Translations under genes and position numbers: made by a program | The notes under the pieces: generated by a model | What the model was told of the DNA's origin: nothing | Database searches by the model: none | What the model saw: the letters and a program-made list of their open reading frames with translations, nothing else | Shown: positions 1-9,019 of the stretch, piece after piece | How positions within the stretch are numbered: position 1 is the first letter of the stretch | Layout of the letters: each line of letters opens with the position of its first letter | From: Bradyrhizobium agreste | GTDB taxonomy: Bacteria > Pseudomonadota > Alphaproteobacteria > Rhizobiales > Xanthobacteraceae | Reading direction: 5' to 3' | DNA: 64,000 bases | Assembly: GCF_016031625.1 (NCBI RefSeq) | Contig: NZ_JACCHP010000004.1 | Coordinates: 186,001 to 250,000, forward strand

Positions 1-90
1 GCAGGCCTCGGTGCGGTCGGCGGCTACGCGGCCCTCAGCAACTACACGGCGCTCGGCGGTACGCTGACCGTGTTCTCGCTGCCGAACTAG
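1..90 (+). CDS. xoxF: C-terminal end of XoxF-type methanol dehydrogenase (partial)
   Basis: Frame 1 is open from the first base to TAG at 88-90 and encodes only the last 29 residues. They contain AGLGAVGGYAALSNYT and end in LTVFSLPN. This resembles the C-terminus of MxaF/XoxF PQQ methanol dehydrogenases, where GLGAVGAF..L..YT precedes a final VFS strand. The genes that follow, a c-type cytochrome and the two glutathione-dependent formaldehyde enzymes, are the usual company of xoxF in Bradyrhizobium-like genomes. The periplasmic enzyme oxidises methanol with PQQ and a lanthanide. The metal ligands lie outside the window, so XoxF rather than MxaF is inferred from context. Confidence 0.7.
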   Translation, partial: AGLGAVGGYAALSNYTALGGTLTVFSLPN

Positions 91-173
91 GCCTCGCTCA
101 GCATCGCTCCGGCGCGTGGATCGCTCCACGCGCCGGCTCGTCTCCACCGAATGCCGGCCGAGGAAACAATCTC

Positions 174-695
174 TTGCGTAAAATCTGCTTTGTCATTGCT
201 GCGACGATCTTGGTTGCGTCCGCACGAATTGCGGTCGCGGAGGGTCCGGGCGATCCGGCCGCCGTGAAGAAGGAAGACGACGGAAAGTGGCTCGATAAGG
301 AGGGAAATCCCACCTACAAGATTTCGGCCGACGGCACCGTGGACTGGTTCACCTATTCCGGATACCGCCGCTATCACTCGGACTGTCACGTGTGCCACGG
401 CCCCGACGGCATGGGATCGACCTACGCACCGGCGCTGAGGGATTCCGTCAAGTCGATGAGCTATGGCGACTTCCTCGGCGTGGTCGCCTCTGGCCGCAAG
501 AACATCTCGACCGCGCAGGAGAACGTCATGCCGGCCTTCGGCGACAACCCGAACGTCGCCTGCTACATGGATGATCTCTACGTTTATCTCCGCGCGCGCT
601 CCACCGACGCCTGGGGCCGGCAGCGTCCTTCGAAAAAGGAGGAGAAGACGGAGGCCTATACCAAGGCCGAAGACGCCTGCATGGGCAAGAAATGA
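174..695 (+). CDS. xoxG: XoxG-like c-type cytochrome
   Basis: A 173-residue exported mono-heme cytochrome c. Residues 1-22 form a signal peptide ending in AVA. The heme-binding motif CHVCH is at residues 71-75, and the likely axial Met is M119 in VMPAFG. It probably takes electrons from the methanol dehydrogenase encoded just upstream and passes them to the terminal oxidase. The start is TTG, chosen because it gives a complete signal peptide and has AGGA at 161-164 with nine bases between. The C-terminal tail is Lys/Glu rich. It lies 83 bp after xoxF and 58 bp before the glutathione-linked dehydrogenase, so all four C1 genes are probably one transcript. The specific role rests on position. 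Confidence 0.85.
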   Translation: MRKICFVIAATILVASARIAVAEGPGDPAAVKKEDDGKWLDKEGNPTYKISADGTVDWFTYSGYRRYHSDCHVCHGPDGMGSTYAPALRDSVKSMSYGDFLGVVASGRKNISTAQENVMPAFGDNPNVACYMDDLYVYLRARSTDAWGRQRPSKKEEKTEAYTKAEDACMGKK

Positions 696-753
696 ACGTT
701 ACGAGGGCTGCCAGGACTACTCTTGGCGTCTGATGAGATTTGAGGAGCTACCA

Positions 754-1863
754 ATGAAGACACGTGCCGCCGTTGCTTTCGAAGCCAAGAAGCCGCTCGA
801 GATCGTCGAGGTCGATCTGGAAGGCCCGAAGGCCGGCGAAGTCCTGGTCGAGATCAAGGCGACGGGCATCTGCCATACCGACGCCTACACGCTCGACGGC
901 TTCGACAGCGAGGGAATCTTCCCGTCGATCCTGGGACATGAGGGAGCCGGCATCATCCGCGAGATCGGCCCGGGCGTGACCTCGGTGAAGCCGGGCGATC
1001 ACGTCATCCCGCTCTACACGCCGGAATGCCGGCAGTGCAAGAGCTGCCTCAGCCAGAAGACCAATCTCTGCACCGCGATCCGCGCGACGCAGGGCAAAGG
1101 CGTGATGCCCGACGGCACCAGCCGCTTCTCCTTCAAGGGCAAGCCGATCTACCACTACATGGGCTGCTCGACCTTCTCGAACTTCACCGTGCTGCCCGAG
1201 ATCGCCGTGGCAAAGATCCGCGAGGACGCGCCGTTCGACAAGAGCTGCTACATCGGCTGCGGCGTCACCACCGGCGTCGGCGCCGTGGTCAACACCGCAA
1301 AGGTCACGCCGGGCTCCAACGTGGTCGTGTTCGGCCTCGGCGGCATCGGCCTCAACGTGATCCAGGGCGCCAAGATGGCGGGCGCCGACAAGATCATCGG
1401 TGTCGACATCAACGATTCCAAGGAGGAATGGGGTCGCAGGTTCGGCATGACCGACTTCGTCAACCCGAAGAAGATCACCGGCGACATCGTTCAGCACCTC
1501 GTCGGCCTCACCGACGGCGGTGCCGACTACACCTTCGACTGCACCGGCAACACCACCGTGATGCGCCAGGCACTGGAGGCCTGCCATCGCGGCTGGGGCA
1601 CCTCGATTATCATCGGCGTCGCCGAGGCCGGCAAGGAGATCGCCACCCGGCCGTTCCAGCTCGTCACCGGGCGCAACTGGCGCGGCACGGCCTTCGGTGG
1701 CGCGCGCGGGCGCACCGACGTGCCGAAGATCGTGGACTGGTACATGAACGGAAAGATCCAGATCGATCCGATGATCACCCACGTGCTCAAGCTCGAGGAG
1801 ATCAACAAGGGCTTTGACCTCATGCACGAGGGCAAATCCATCCGTTCAGTCGTCGTGTTCTAG
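754..1863 (+). CDS. frmA: S-(hydroxymethyl)glutathione dehydrogenase (class III alcohol dehydrogenase)
   Basis: A 369-residue zinc-dependent medium-chain dehydrogenase that oxidises S-(hydroxymethyl)glutathione to S-formylglutathione with NAD+, detoxifying the formaldehyde made by XoxF. Visible landmarks are the catalytic zinc ligand in [19 protein letters not shown], the structural zinc cysteines in [15 protein letters not shown], and the nucleotide-binding [18 protein letters not shown]. The length is typical of class III ADH. The reading frame stays open upstream, but ATG 754 has a TGAGGAG ribosome site at 741-747 and gives the family N-terminus. Gfa, which makes the substrate, follows 32 bp downstream. 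Often named flhA or adhC in rhizobia. Confidence 0.96.
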   Translation: MKTRAAVAFEAKKPLEIVEVDLEGPKAGEVLVEIKATGICHTDAYTLDGFDSEGIFPSILGHEGAGIIREIGPGVTSVKPGDHVIPLYTPECRQCKSCLSQKTNLCTAIRATQGKGVMPDGTSRFSFKGKPIYHYMGCSTFSNFTVLPEIAVAKIREDAPFDKSCYIGCGVTTGVGAVVNTAKVTPGSNVVVFGLGGIGLNVIQGAKMAGADKIIGVDINDSKEEWGRRFGMTDFVNPKKITGDIVQHLVGLTDGGADYTFDCTGNTTVMRQALEACHRGWGTSIIIGVAEAGKEIATRPFQLVTGRNWRGTAFGGARGRTDVPKIVDWYMNGKIQIDPMITHVLKLEEINKGFDLMHEGKSIRSVVVF

Positions 1864-1895
1864 CTCGAAAACGTCACACCAAGGAGGATCGACCC

Positions 1896-2459
1896 ATGAC
1901 TGTTGCACTCCATCCCTCGATCGACAACGGCATCAAGCAAGGCAGCGGCAGCTTCGCCGGCGGCACGCTGGTCTGCAAATGCAGCGACCACCCGGTGAAG
2001 GTCGGCATCAAGGGCGATGTCGCCCACAACCACGCCTGCGGCTGCACCAAGTGCTGGAAACCGCAGGGCGCCATCTTCTCCGTCGTCGCCGTGGTGCCGC
2101 GCCAGAACGTCACCGTGCTCGAGAACGGCGATAAGCTTGAGATCGTCGACCCTTCCGCGGTGATCCAGCGCCACGCCTGCAAGGCCTGCGGCACGCACAT
2201 GTACGGCCGGATCGAGAACAAGAACCATCCGTTCTACGGCCTCGATTTCATTCATCCCGAACTGTTCCAGGAGCAGGGCTGGCAGGCGCCGCAATTCGCC
2301 GCCTTCGTTTCCTCCGTGATCGAATCGGGTGTGAAGCCCGAACAGATGGCCGGCATCCGTTCGCGGCTGAAGGAGATCGGACTCGAGCCGTATGACTGCC
2401 TGTCGCCGGCCCTGATGGACGCGATCGCGACCCATGTCGCGAAGGCCAAAGCCGCTTAG
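1896..2459 (+). CDS. gfa: S-(hydroxymethyl)glutathione synthase
   Basis: A 187-residue Gfa-family zinc protein that promotes condensation of formaldehyde with glutathione. The two zinc sites are visible: C27/C29 with C95/C98 (CKC and CKACG), and C48/C50/C53 (ACGCTKC). The ribosome site AAGGAGGA lies at 1881-1888. It ends the C1 operon xoxF-xoxG-frmA-gfa and supplies the substrate of the dehydrogenase before it. A strong hairpin at 2510-2541 and a rho-independent terminator at 2717-2756 follow on the same strand. Confidence 0.96.
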   Translation: MTVALHPSIDNGIKQGSGSFAGGTLVCKCSDHPVKVGIKGDVAHNHACGCTKCWKPQGAIFSVVAVVPRQNVTVLENGDKLEIVDPSAVIQRHACKACGTHMYGRIENKNHPFYGLDFIHPELFQEQGWQAPQFAAFVSSVIESGVKPEQMAGIRSRLKEIGLEPYDCLSPALMDAIATHVAKAKAA

Positions 2460-2509
2460 AAAGACCACCTGGGACGGCCGCCTGAACCGGCCGGCCGCCC
2501 ACCATCTTC

Positions 2510-2541
2510 GGCACGCTGGCGCCCGTCGCCGCCAGCGTGCC
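2510..2541 (+). repeat. 12-bp perfect inverted repeat after gfa
   Basis: GGCACGCTGGCG (2510-2521) and its exact reverse complement (2530-2541) enclose an 8-base loop. It starts 51 bp after the gfa stop and lacks a T-tract. It could stabilise the mRNA 3' end or act as a weak or factor-assisted terminator. Confidence 0.7.
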
Positions 2542-2716
2542 GCTCGGGTCCTCGCTGCCGGGACCACCGCGGCGCAATGCCGCCGCTTCTGCACCACGCG
2601 TGAGTGAGGACCATCGGCTCCTCAGTCCTGGTCTCTGAATGACTGCGCAGGACCGTCCGCTTCCTGCTTGAAGCCCGCGGTGCTCTGCGTTCTCCCTCCC
2701 TCGACTGAGGCCTACT

Positions 2717-2756
2717 GCTTCGTCCGTTCGCTCCAGCTGGCGGACGAAGCTTTTTT
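2717..2756 (+). terminator. Rho-independent terminator
   Basis: The arms GCTTCGTCCG (2717-2726) and CGGACGAAGC (2741-2750) pair perfectly around a 14-base loop, followed directly by six T (2751-2756). The T-run is on the + side only, so it terminates + transcription. It lies 258 bp past the gfa stop, which is far for an operon terminator, so it may end a separate short transcript. Confidence 0.85.
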
Positions 2757-3079
2757 CGTTGCGCCCGTTTGATGCGCAACGCGGCGGGTGACACGCCCTG
2801 CTTTTGACAAACCGTCGATGCAATCTTTTCCCGGTGAGAACACTCGGCTGTGAACGCCGGGTCGGAGCGATCTCTGCTAGGGTCGCGCCGTCACGATGCC
2901 GCACGAAGTACAATCAATTAAGAAGAACACGGGAGGTATCGAGAACATCCAGACATCGTCATCGACGTTCCTGCCTCCCTCCGGGATTTGCCCGTGCGGG
3001 ACGACGGCAGGCGGCGAAGCAATGCCGCCGACATCGGCGGGTTTGAATTCGAGATGCTTATGAAGAGCGAGGCACGATC

Positions 3080-3532
3080 ATGATCAAGGTGAAGATCAAC
3101 GGCCAGGAACAGAGCTGGGATGGTGACCCGGATCTCCCGCTACTCTGGTTCCTGCGTGACGAGGCCGGACTGACCGGCACCAAATACGGCTGCGGCCAGG
3201 CCCTGTGCGGCGCCTGCACGGTCATCGTCGACAAGCAAGCGGTGCGCGCCTGCATCACGTCCGTCAACGACGTCGCCGGACGCGAGGTCACCACGATCGA
3301 GGGGCTGCATCCGAACGGCGATCACCCGGTGCAGAAGGCGTGGCGCCAGGTCAACGTGCCCCAATGCGGCTTCTGCCAGGCCGGCCAGATCATGCAGGCC
3401 GCAGCGCTTCTGATGGACAATCCAAAGCCGTCGCACGACCAGATCCGCGAGGCGATGTCCGGCAACATCTGCCGTTGCGGCTGCTATCAGCGCATCGAGA
3501 ACGCCGTCCATCTCGCATCGACCGGAGTGTGA
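3080..3532 (+). CDS. [2Fe-2S] subunit of a molybdenum hydroxylase (IorA/CoxS type)
   Basis: A 150-residue small subunit of the xanthine dehydrogenase family. It carries two [2Fe-2S] clusters that pass electrons away from the molybdenum site. The plant-type cluster cysteines are C38, C43, C46 and C58 ([11 protein letters not shown]...VRAC). The C-terminal cluster uses C96, C99, C131 and C133 (CGFC...CRCGC). Length and motifs match the alpha subunit of isoquinoline 1-oxidoreductase and related aldehyde dehydrogenases. The large subunit starts one base after its stop, so the two are translationally linked. The physiological substrate cannot be read from the sequence. Confidence 0.93.
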   Translation: MIKVKINGQEQSWDGDPDLPLLWFLRDEAGLTGTKYGCGQALCGACTVIVDKQAVRACITSVNDVAGREVTTIEGLHPNGDHPVQKAWRQVNVPQCGFCQAGQIMQAAALLMDNPKPSHDQIREAMSGNICRCGCYQRIENAVHLASTGV

Positions 3533-3533
3533 C

Positions 3534-5846
3534 ATGAACTTCATCGACAATCCCCGCAAGCTTCGCGGCTTCGAAAAGCACATCAAGGTCGAGAAGGTGT
3601 CGCGCCGCAGCATCCTGAAGGGGCTCGGCATCACCGGCGGCTTCGTGCTCGCCGCCCCCGTGGTGTCGCGCCAGGCGCTCGCCTATGAGACCGGCGCCGG
3701 CAAGATGCCGCATGGCGTCGTGGTCGATCCGCGCGTGTTCGTTTCGGTCGGCGCGGACGGCATCGTCACCATCGTCGGGCACCGTTCGGAAATGGGCACC
3801 GGCGTGCGCACCAGCCTGCCGCTGATCGTGGCCGAGGAGATGGAGGCCGACTGGTCAAGGGTCAAGGTGCAGCAGGCCCACGGCGACGAGGTCAAGTTCG
3901 GCAACCAGGACACCGACGGCTCGCGCAGCACGCGGCATTATCTGATGCCGATGCGCCAGATCGGCGCCTCCGCCCGCACGATGCTGGAGCAGGCCGCGGC
4001 CAAGCGCTGGGGCGTGCCGGCGAGCGAGGTCAGGGCCGTCAACCACGAGGTCGTGCACAGCGCCAGCGGGCGCAAGCTCGGCTTCGGCGAACTCGCTGCC
4101 GACGCCGCCAAGGAATCGGTGCCCAGCATCGAGGGCCTCAAGCTGAAGGACCCCAAGAACTTCCGCTATCTCGGCAAGGGCCAGATCGGCATCGTCGATC
4201 TCCACGACATCACGACCGGCAAGGCGCACTACGGCGCCGACGTGCGGCTGCCCGGCATGAAATATGCCGTGATCGCCCGTCCGCCGGTGACCGGCGGCAA
4301 GCTGGTCAAGTTCGAGCCGGAGGAGGCGCTGAAGGTCCCCGGTGTCGAGAAGGTGATGCAGGTGCGCGGTTGGCCGTGGCCTTCGAAATTCCAGCCGCTC
4401 GGCGGCGTCGCGGTGATCGCGCGCAACACCGGCGCGGCGATCAAGGGCCGCGACGCGCTGAAGCTGACCTGGGACGACGGTCCCAACGGCAAATACGATT
4501 CCGTCGCCTACCGCAAGGAGCTCGAGGAGGCCTCTCGCAAACCGGGCCTCGTGCTGCGCAAGGAGGGCGATGCGGACGCTGCCCTGAAGAGCGCCGACAA
4601 GGTGATCGTCGGCGAATACTACCTTCCGCATCTCGCCCATGTCGCCATGGAGCCGCCGGTGGCGGTCGCCGACGTCAAGGGCGACAAGGTGGAGATCTGG
4701 GCGCCGGTGCAGAGTCCCGGCGGCACCCGCGAGGACGTCGCCAAGACGCTCGGGATTCCCGAGGCCAACGTCACGGTCAACGTGACGCTGCTCGGCGGCG
4801 GGTTCGGACGCAAGTCAAAATGCGACTTCGCGCTCGAAGCCGCGCTGCTCTCGAAGGAGCTCGGTGCGCCGGTGAAGGTGCAGTGGACGCGGGAGGACGA
4901 CATTCACAACGGCTTCCTGCACACCGTCTCGGTGGAGCGGATCGAGGCCGGCCTCGACAAGAGCGGCAAGGTGATCGCCTGGCGCCACCGCAGCGTGGCT
5001 CCCAGCATCGCCTCGACCTTTGCCGCCGGCACGGTGCATCAGGCGCCGTTCGAGATAGGCATGGGTCTGGTCGATATGCCGTTCGAGATCGCGAACATCT
5101 CGTGTGAGAACCCGGAAGCGGCCGCGCATACCCGCATCGGCTGGTTCCGCTCGGTCTCGAACATCCCGCGCGCCTTCGCCGTCCAGTCGATGGTCGGCGA
5201 GATCGCGCAGGCGACCGGCCGCGACCAGAAAGACATGCTGCTCGAGCTGATCGGCTCGCCTCGCATCGTCAATCCCAACGTGAAGGACCTCTGGAATTAC
5301 GGCGAGCCCCAGGACAGCTACCCGATCGACACCGCGCGCCTGCGCAAGGTGGTCGAGCTGGTCGCCGAGAAGGGGGAATGGGGACGAAAGGTGCCGAAGG
5401 GCCACGGTCTCGGCATCGCCGTGCACCGCAGCTTCGTCAGCTACATCGCGACCGTCGTCGAGGTCGCCGTCGACGACAAGGGCAAGCTGACGGTGCCGCG
5501 GGTCGACACCGCGATCGATTGCGGCACCTATGTCAACCCCGAGCGCATCGCTTCGCAGATCGAGGGCGCGGCGATCATGGGGCTCAGTCTCGCCAAATAC
5601 GGCGAGATCACCTTCAAGGACGGCAAGGTGCAGCAGAAGAATTTCGACGACTTCCAGGTCGTCAGGATGGACGAATCGCCTGTGGTGACCAACGTCTACA
5701 TCGTGCCGCCCGGACCCGACACGCCGCCGAGCGGCGTCGGCGAGCCCGGTGTTCCTCCGTTCGCGCCAGCCCTGATCAACGCGATCTTCGCAGCGACGGG
5801 AAAACGCATCCGCTCGCTTCCCATCGGCAAGCAATTGGAAGCGTGA
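3534..5846 (+). CDS. Molybdopterin-binding large subunit, aldehyde oxidase / isoquinoline oxidoreductase (IorB) type
   Basis: A 770-residue catalytic subunit of the two-subunit molybdenum hydroxylases that lack a separate FAD subunit. A twin-arginine signal ([11 protein letters not shown]24-R25, then a hydrophobic stretch ending near residue 50) predicts export folded with its small subunit. Two related molybdopterin-binding halves follow, with LLGGGFGRK mid-protein and the catalytic Glu (about residue 737) in GVGEPGVPP near the end. Export and its place beside C1 genes fit a periplasmic aldehyde oxidase donating to cytochrome c. Isoquinoline or another N-heterocycle is an alternative substrate. 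No XdhC-like maturation factor is seen nearby. Confidence 0.92.
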   Translation: MNFIDNPRKLRGFEKHIKVEKVSRRSILKGLGITGGFVLAAPVVSRQALAYETGAGKMPHGVVVDPRVFVSVGADGIVTIVGHRSEMGTGVRTSLPLIVAEEMEADWSRVKVQQAHGDEVKFGNQDTDGSRSTRHYLMPMRQIGASARTMLEQAAAKRWGVPASEVRAVNHEVVHSASGRKLGFGELAADAAKESVPSIEGLKLKDPKNFRYLGKGQIGIVDLHDITTGKAHYGADVRLPGMKYAVIARPPVTGGKLVKFEPEEALKVPGVEKVMQVRGWPWPSKFQPLGGVAVIARNTGAAIKGRDALKLTWDDGPNGKYDSVAYRKELEEASRKPGLVLRKEGDADAALKSADKVIVGEYYLPHLAHVAMEPPVAVADVKGDKVEIWAPVQSPGGTREDVAKTLGIPEANVTVNVTLLGGGFGRKSKCDFALEAALLSKELGAPVKVQWTREDDIHNGFLHTVSVERIEAGLDKSGKVIAWRHRSVAPSIASTFAAGTVHQAPFEIGMGLVDMPFEIANISCENPEAAAHTRIGWFRSVSNIPRAFAVQSMVGEIAQATGRDQKDMLLELIGSPRIVNPNVKDLWNYGEPQDSYPIDTARLRKVVELVAEKGEWGRKVPKGHGLGIAVHRSFVSYIATVVEVAVDDKGKLTVPRVDTAIDCGTYVNPERIASQIEGAAIMGLSLAKYGEITFKDGKVQQKNFDDFQVVRMDESPVVTNVYIVPPGPDTPPSGVGEPGVPPFAPALINAIFAATGKRIRSLPIGKQLEA

Positions 5847-5918
5847 GACGGAACCGAAGCGCGAGGCGGAACACAAGACGCCTCGCGTCGTTTGCATCGA
5901 TCTGACAGGAGCAGATCG

Positions 5919-6176
5919 ATGACCAACATCTCAAGGGCGCTCGCAGTCTCGCTGTCGGGCGCCTTTCTTTTGACCGCCGCGGGCGCATTCGCCCAGAGCA
6001 ACACGACGCCGCCGACCACAGCGACGCGCCCCACCGGCCTCGACCAGACTTCGCTGCCCAAAGCCAACGCCCCACCCGCCTCCACCACCCAGACCACCGG
6101 GCAGCACAATCCGGATCCCAAGATTCGCGAGATGAACCAGAAGGAGAAGGACAAGGTCGAGCGCGAGGGGAAGTAA
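5919..6176 (+). CDS. Small secreted Thr/Pro-rich protein
   Basis: An 85-residue protein of unknown function. Residues 1-26 form a signal peptide ([19 protein letters not shown], then Q). The middle is low-complexity Thr/Pro/Ala, and the tail is charged ([18 protein letters not shown]). ATG 5919 is chosen because AGGAG lies about seven bases before it and it begins the signal peptide; a longer frame from 5892 would add nine polar residues. It lies 72 bp after the molybdenum hydroxylase and may be cotranscribed. It ends at a bidirectional hairpin. Confidence 0.75.
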   Translation: MTNISRALAVSLSGAFLLTAAGAFAQSNTTPPTTATRPTGLDQTSLPKANAPPASTTQTTGQHNPDPKIREMNQKEKDKVEREGK

Positions 6177-6197
6177 CTATCTGGCGCTGCGCAAACA

Positions 6198-6227
6198 AAT
6201 GCGGCGGATGTTGCCATCCGCCGCATT
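6198..6227 (+). terminator. Bidirectional hairpin between converging genes
   Basis: A perfect 13-bp stem (AATGCGGCGGATG, 6198-6210, with 6215-6227) and a TTGC tetraloop. It sits between the + small secreted protein and the - PQQ dehydrogenase, which converge here. No clean T-run follows on +; TGTTTG follows on -. Strength as a terminator is therefore uncertain. Confidence 0.7.
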
Positions 6228-6271
6228 CGCCACCCCCCTACTGCTCCGCTTCTTTCGATCCGCCCGCGGAG

Positions 6272-8011
6272 CTATTTCTTCAGCGCGAAGACCCAGACGA
6301 CGCCGCCCTGCGGCACGTTGGCTTCAATGCCGATATTGTTGGTCACGAGTGCATCCTGGATGCGCTGTGCGTCGACGCCCCAGCCCGACTGGATCGCGAT
6401 GTACTGCGTGCCGTCGATCTCATATGACACCGGCATGCCGACGATGCCGGAGTTGGTCTTCTGCTCCCACAACAGTTCGCCCGTCTTGGCGTGGAAGGCG
6501 CGGAAATAGCGGTCGTTGGTCCCGCCGACGAAGACGAGATCGCCCGCGGTCGCCGTCACCGATCCGAACAGTTGCGACTTCGGGAAGTTGTGCTGCCACA
6601 CCTTCTTGCCGGTGGCGGGATCCCAGGCCTGAAGCTCGCCGAAATGATCCGCGCCCGGCTTCGCCTTGAGACCGATATCCTCGGGCTTGGTGCCGAGCCA
6701 GAGCTCGCCAGGCTTGAGCGCGACCTTCTCGCCGGTGAACCCGCCGCAGAAATTCTCGTTGGCAGGCACGTAGACGAGGCCGGTCCTCTGGCTGTAGGCC
6801 GCCGACGGCCAGTCCTTGCCGCCCCACAGTGACGGGCAGAACTCGACGCGCTTGCCCATGACCGGCTTGCGCGCGGGATCGACGATTGGCTTGCCGCTCT
6901 CGGGTTCGATGCCCTTCCAGACGTCGGTGGAGACGAACGGCCAGCCCGCGACGTAATTGATCTTGGTCGGCGTGCGCTCGAGCACCCAGAAGATGGCGTC
7001 GCGTCCCGGATGGACCAGGCTCTTGATGTTGCGGCCATCGCGTTGCAGGTCGATCAGCATCGGTGCTTCGACCTCGTCCCAATCCCAGGAATCGTTCTGG
7101 TGATATTGGTGGTGGGTCTTGATCTTGCCGGTGTTGGGATCGAGCGCGAGCACCGATGACGTGTAGAGATTGTCGCCGGGATGCGAGTCGCCCGGCCACG
7201 GCGCGGCGTTGCCGACGCCCCAATAGATCGTCTTGGTCTCCTTGTCGTAATTGCCGGTCATCCAGGCGGAGCCGCCGCCGTTCTTCCAGTCGTCGCCCTG
7301 CCAGGTATCGTGCCCGGGCTCGCCCTCGCCCGGAATGGTGAAGGTGCGCCACAGCTCCTTGCCGTCCTTGGCGTCATAGGCGGCGACATAGCCGCGCACG
7401 CCGAACTCGCCGCCGGAGCCGCCGACGATGACCTTGCCGTCGACGATCAGCGGCATCAGGGTCATGTACTGGCCCTTCTTGTAGTCCTGCACCTTGGTGT
7501 CCCACACCACCTTGCCGGTCTTGGCATCGAGCGCGACGACGTGGTCGTCGGTGGTGGCGAGATAGAGCTTGTCCTCCCAGAGGCCGACGCCGCGGCTGGT
7601 CGGATGCAGCTGGAACAGATCGTCGGGCAGCTGCCGCTTGTAGCGCCAATATTCGTCACCGGTCTTCGCGTTCAGCGCGATCACCTGCCCCATCGGGGTT
7701 GCCACGAACATCACGCCGTTATTGACGATCGGCGGCGCCTCGTGGCCTTCGACGACGCCGGTGGCGAAGGTCCAGACCGGCGTGAGGTTCTTCACGTTGG
7801 AGGTGTTGATCTGGTCGAGCGGACTATAGCCGTGCCCGTCATAGGTGCGCCGATAGAGCATCCAATTGCTTGCCTCTGGATTTTCCAGCCGCTGCGATGT
7901 GACGGGCGAATAGTTCTCGATCGGGCCAGCCAGCGCGGCGGTCGAAACGAGGCAGGTGAAGGCGACGAAGCCGGACAGGTAGAATTGCTTCCTGGTCACG
8001 GAGATTTTCAT
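6272..8011 (-). CDS. PQQ-dependent alcohol dehydrogenase, predicted lanthanide type
   Basis: A 579-residue periplasmic quinoprotein of the methanol/ethanol dehydrogenase family. Residues 1-28 are a signal peptide, followed by repeated beta-propeller tryptophan blades (for example ALDAKTGKVVW, GELQAWDPATGKKVWQ). Metal-site residues by motif are E202, N268 and catalytic D310. D312 (SWDWDEVE) is the extra Asp that marks lanthanide enzymes such as XoxF and PedH/ExaF. The vicinal Cys-Cys pair normally next to PQQ is absent: the matching segment reads LPDDLFQLHPTSRG. No heme domain is present. A good ribosome site (AAGGGGAA) precedes ATG 8011. The Rieske gene lies 118 bp upstream on the same strand. 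Confidence 0.93.
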   Translation of the reverse strand: MKISVTRKQFYLSGFVAFTCLVSTAALAGPIENYSPVTSQRLENPEASNWMLYRRTYDGHGYSPLDQINTSNVKNLTPVWTFATGVVEGHEAPPIVNNGVMFVATPMGQVIALNAKTGDEYWRYKRQLPDDLFQLHPTSRGVGLWEDKLYLATTDDHVVALDAKTGKVVWDTKVQDYKKGQYMTLMPLIVDGKVIVGGSGGEFGVRGYVAAYDAKDGKELWRTFTIPGEGEPGHDTWQGDDWKNGGGSAWMTGNYDKETKTIYWGVGNAAPWPGDSHPGDNLYTSSVLALDPNTGKIKTHHQYHQNDSWDWDEVEAPMLIDLQRDGRNIKSLVHPGRDAIFWVLERTPTKINYVAGWPFVSTDVWKGIEPESGKPIVDPARKPVMGKRVEFCPSLWGGKDWPSAAYSQRTGLVYVPANENFCGGFTGEKVALKPGELWLGTKPEDIGLKAKPGADHFGELQAWDPATGKKVWQHNFPKSQLFGSVTATAGDLVFVGGTNDRYFRAFHAKTGELLWEQKTNSGIVGMPVSYEIDGTQYIAIQSGWGVDAQRIQDALVTNNIGIEANVPQGGVVWVFALKK

Positions 8012-8129
8012 GGACGTTCCCCTTTTTCATCCGCTTGAATTCTTGTTGTGAATTCTTGTCGTTCGTCCCGTCATCCGCGCGTCGGCGGAGGCGGCCGTTC
8101 GTGACGCGGGCCCAGCCCGCAACCGTCCA

Positions 8130-8783
8130 TCATCCTGGCTGCGCGCCACCTACCTTTCCGATGAAATTGCCGGCAACGCTGAGCGATCCGTCAGCCAGCG
8201 CCAGCGGCAGCGCTGCAAGCCGCCGCGGTGCCGGCCCGAACACGACCTGCGCGCCCGCGCGGGGATCGAATTCGGAGTTGTGGCACATGCACTTGAACAC
8301 CTCCTTGTCGCCGACATCGCTCTTCACCCAGGCCGTGACGGGACAGCCGGCATGCGAGCAGATCGCCGAATAAGCGATGATGCCGTCCACGGCCCGCGCG
8401 CGAGTCTTCTCGTCGAGGTCGGCGGGATCGAGCTTGATGATCAGGATCTCGTTCAGCCGTGAGGCGCTGCGCACCACCGATGTGGTGGGGTCCTTCGGCC
8501 AGGCATGTACCGGCGGCCCGCCGGCCTTGAGATCGGCCGCGGTGATCAGCTTTCCCTCCTGGTCACCTTCGGAGAAGACGAGCAGATCGCCTTTCTGCGG
8601 CCGCTCATCGGAGCCGGGCGGATCCTCACCTGCGCGGGCCTTGGTGGAACAGCCGAGACACGCCGTCGTCGCCAGTGCCCCGAGCAGCACGGATCGCCGT
8701 GTCTGTTCGGCGCCCGCATCGACATCGGGTTCCGCAGCACTCTCGGAGGATGAGGAATGGGTATCGAACGATGCACGAGCCAT
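8130..8783 (-). CDS. Tat-exported Rieske [2Fe-2S] protein
   Basis: A 217-residue Rieske protein. Cluster ligands are C142/H144 (CSHAGC) and C165/H168 (CMCHNSEF), with C147 and C167 placed for the usual disulfide. A twin-arginine motif (TRRSVLLGAL) precedes a hydrophobic stretch, so it is exported and probably membrane-anchored. The frame extends to a TTG at 8876. That extension has no ribosome site and atypical codon use, so ATG 8783 is preferred, although its own ribosome site is weak. No cytochrome b or c1 genes are adjacent, so it is probably not the bc1 subunit. Its partner may be the PQQ dehydrogenase downstream, which is an inference from position. Confidence 0.85.
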   Translation of the reverse strand: MARASFDTHSSSSESAAEPDVDAGAEQTRRSVLLGALATTACLGCSTKARAGEDPPGSDERPQKGDLLVFSEGDQEGKLITAADLKAGGPPVHAWPKDPTTSVVRSASRLNEILIIKLDPADLDEKTRARAVDGIIAYSAICSHAGCPVTAWVKSDVGDKEVFKCMCHNSEFDPRAGAQVVFGPAPRRLAALPLALADGSLSVAGNFIGKVGGAQPG

Positions 8784-9019
8784 GCCCGCTAGCAGGCGCT
8801 GGAACTCTGCCGAAAACAAGGCAAAGACTTGGCGACGCAGTGCATCAATATGGCTTTGCTCGCGTTGATTGAGCAAAACCGAACGCGTTCAAGAGCATTT
8901 TCGCAATTTCCACATCGCGTTGCGCGAGTGGCATGATGATTTCGCAGACCAGATCAATGATGGAGGAATTGGTGCGCCGCCACGATGCGATGCGGGGGAT
9001 CCCACGCAGGCTTCTTCTT

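Larger units (their letters stand above)
2460..3079 (+). other. 620-bp intergenic region with hairpin and terminator
   Basis: No convincing protein-coding gene; the longest open frame (2804-3046) is Arg/Cys rich, non-family sequence. The stretch holds a 12-bp perfect inverted repeat at 2510-2541 and an intrinsic terminator at 2717-2756. From about 2760 it should carry the promoter of the molybdenum hydroxylase operon, which starts at 3080. The distance between the two structures would allow a small RNA ending at the terminator. Confidence 0.6.

Noticed and set aside
748..1827. 359-residue minus-strand frame across the S-(hydroxymethyl)glutathione dehydrogenase gene
   Set aside because: Low-complexity Ala/Asp/His-rich antisense shadow of a strongly conserved gene; typical of high-GC DNA.
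2804..3046. 80-residue plus-strand frame before the molybdenum hydroxylase
   Set aside because: Arg-rich, no ribosome site, no family similarity.
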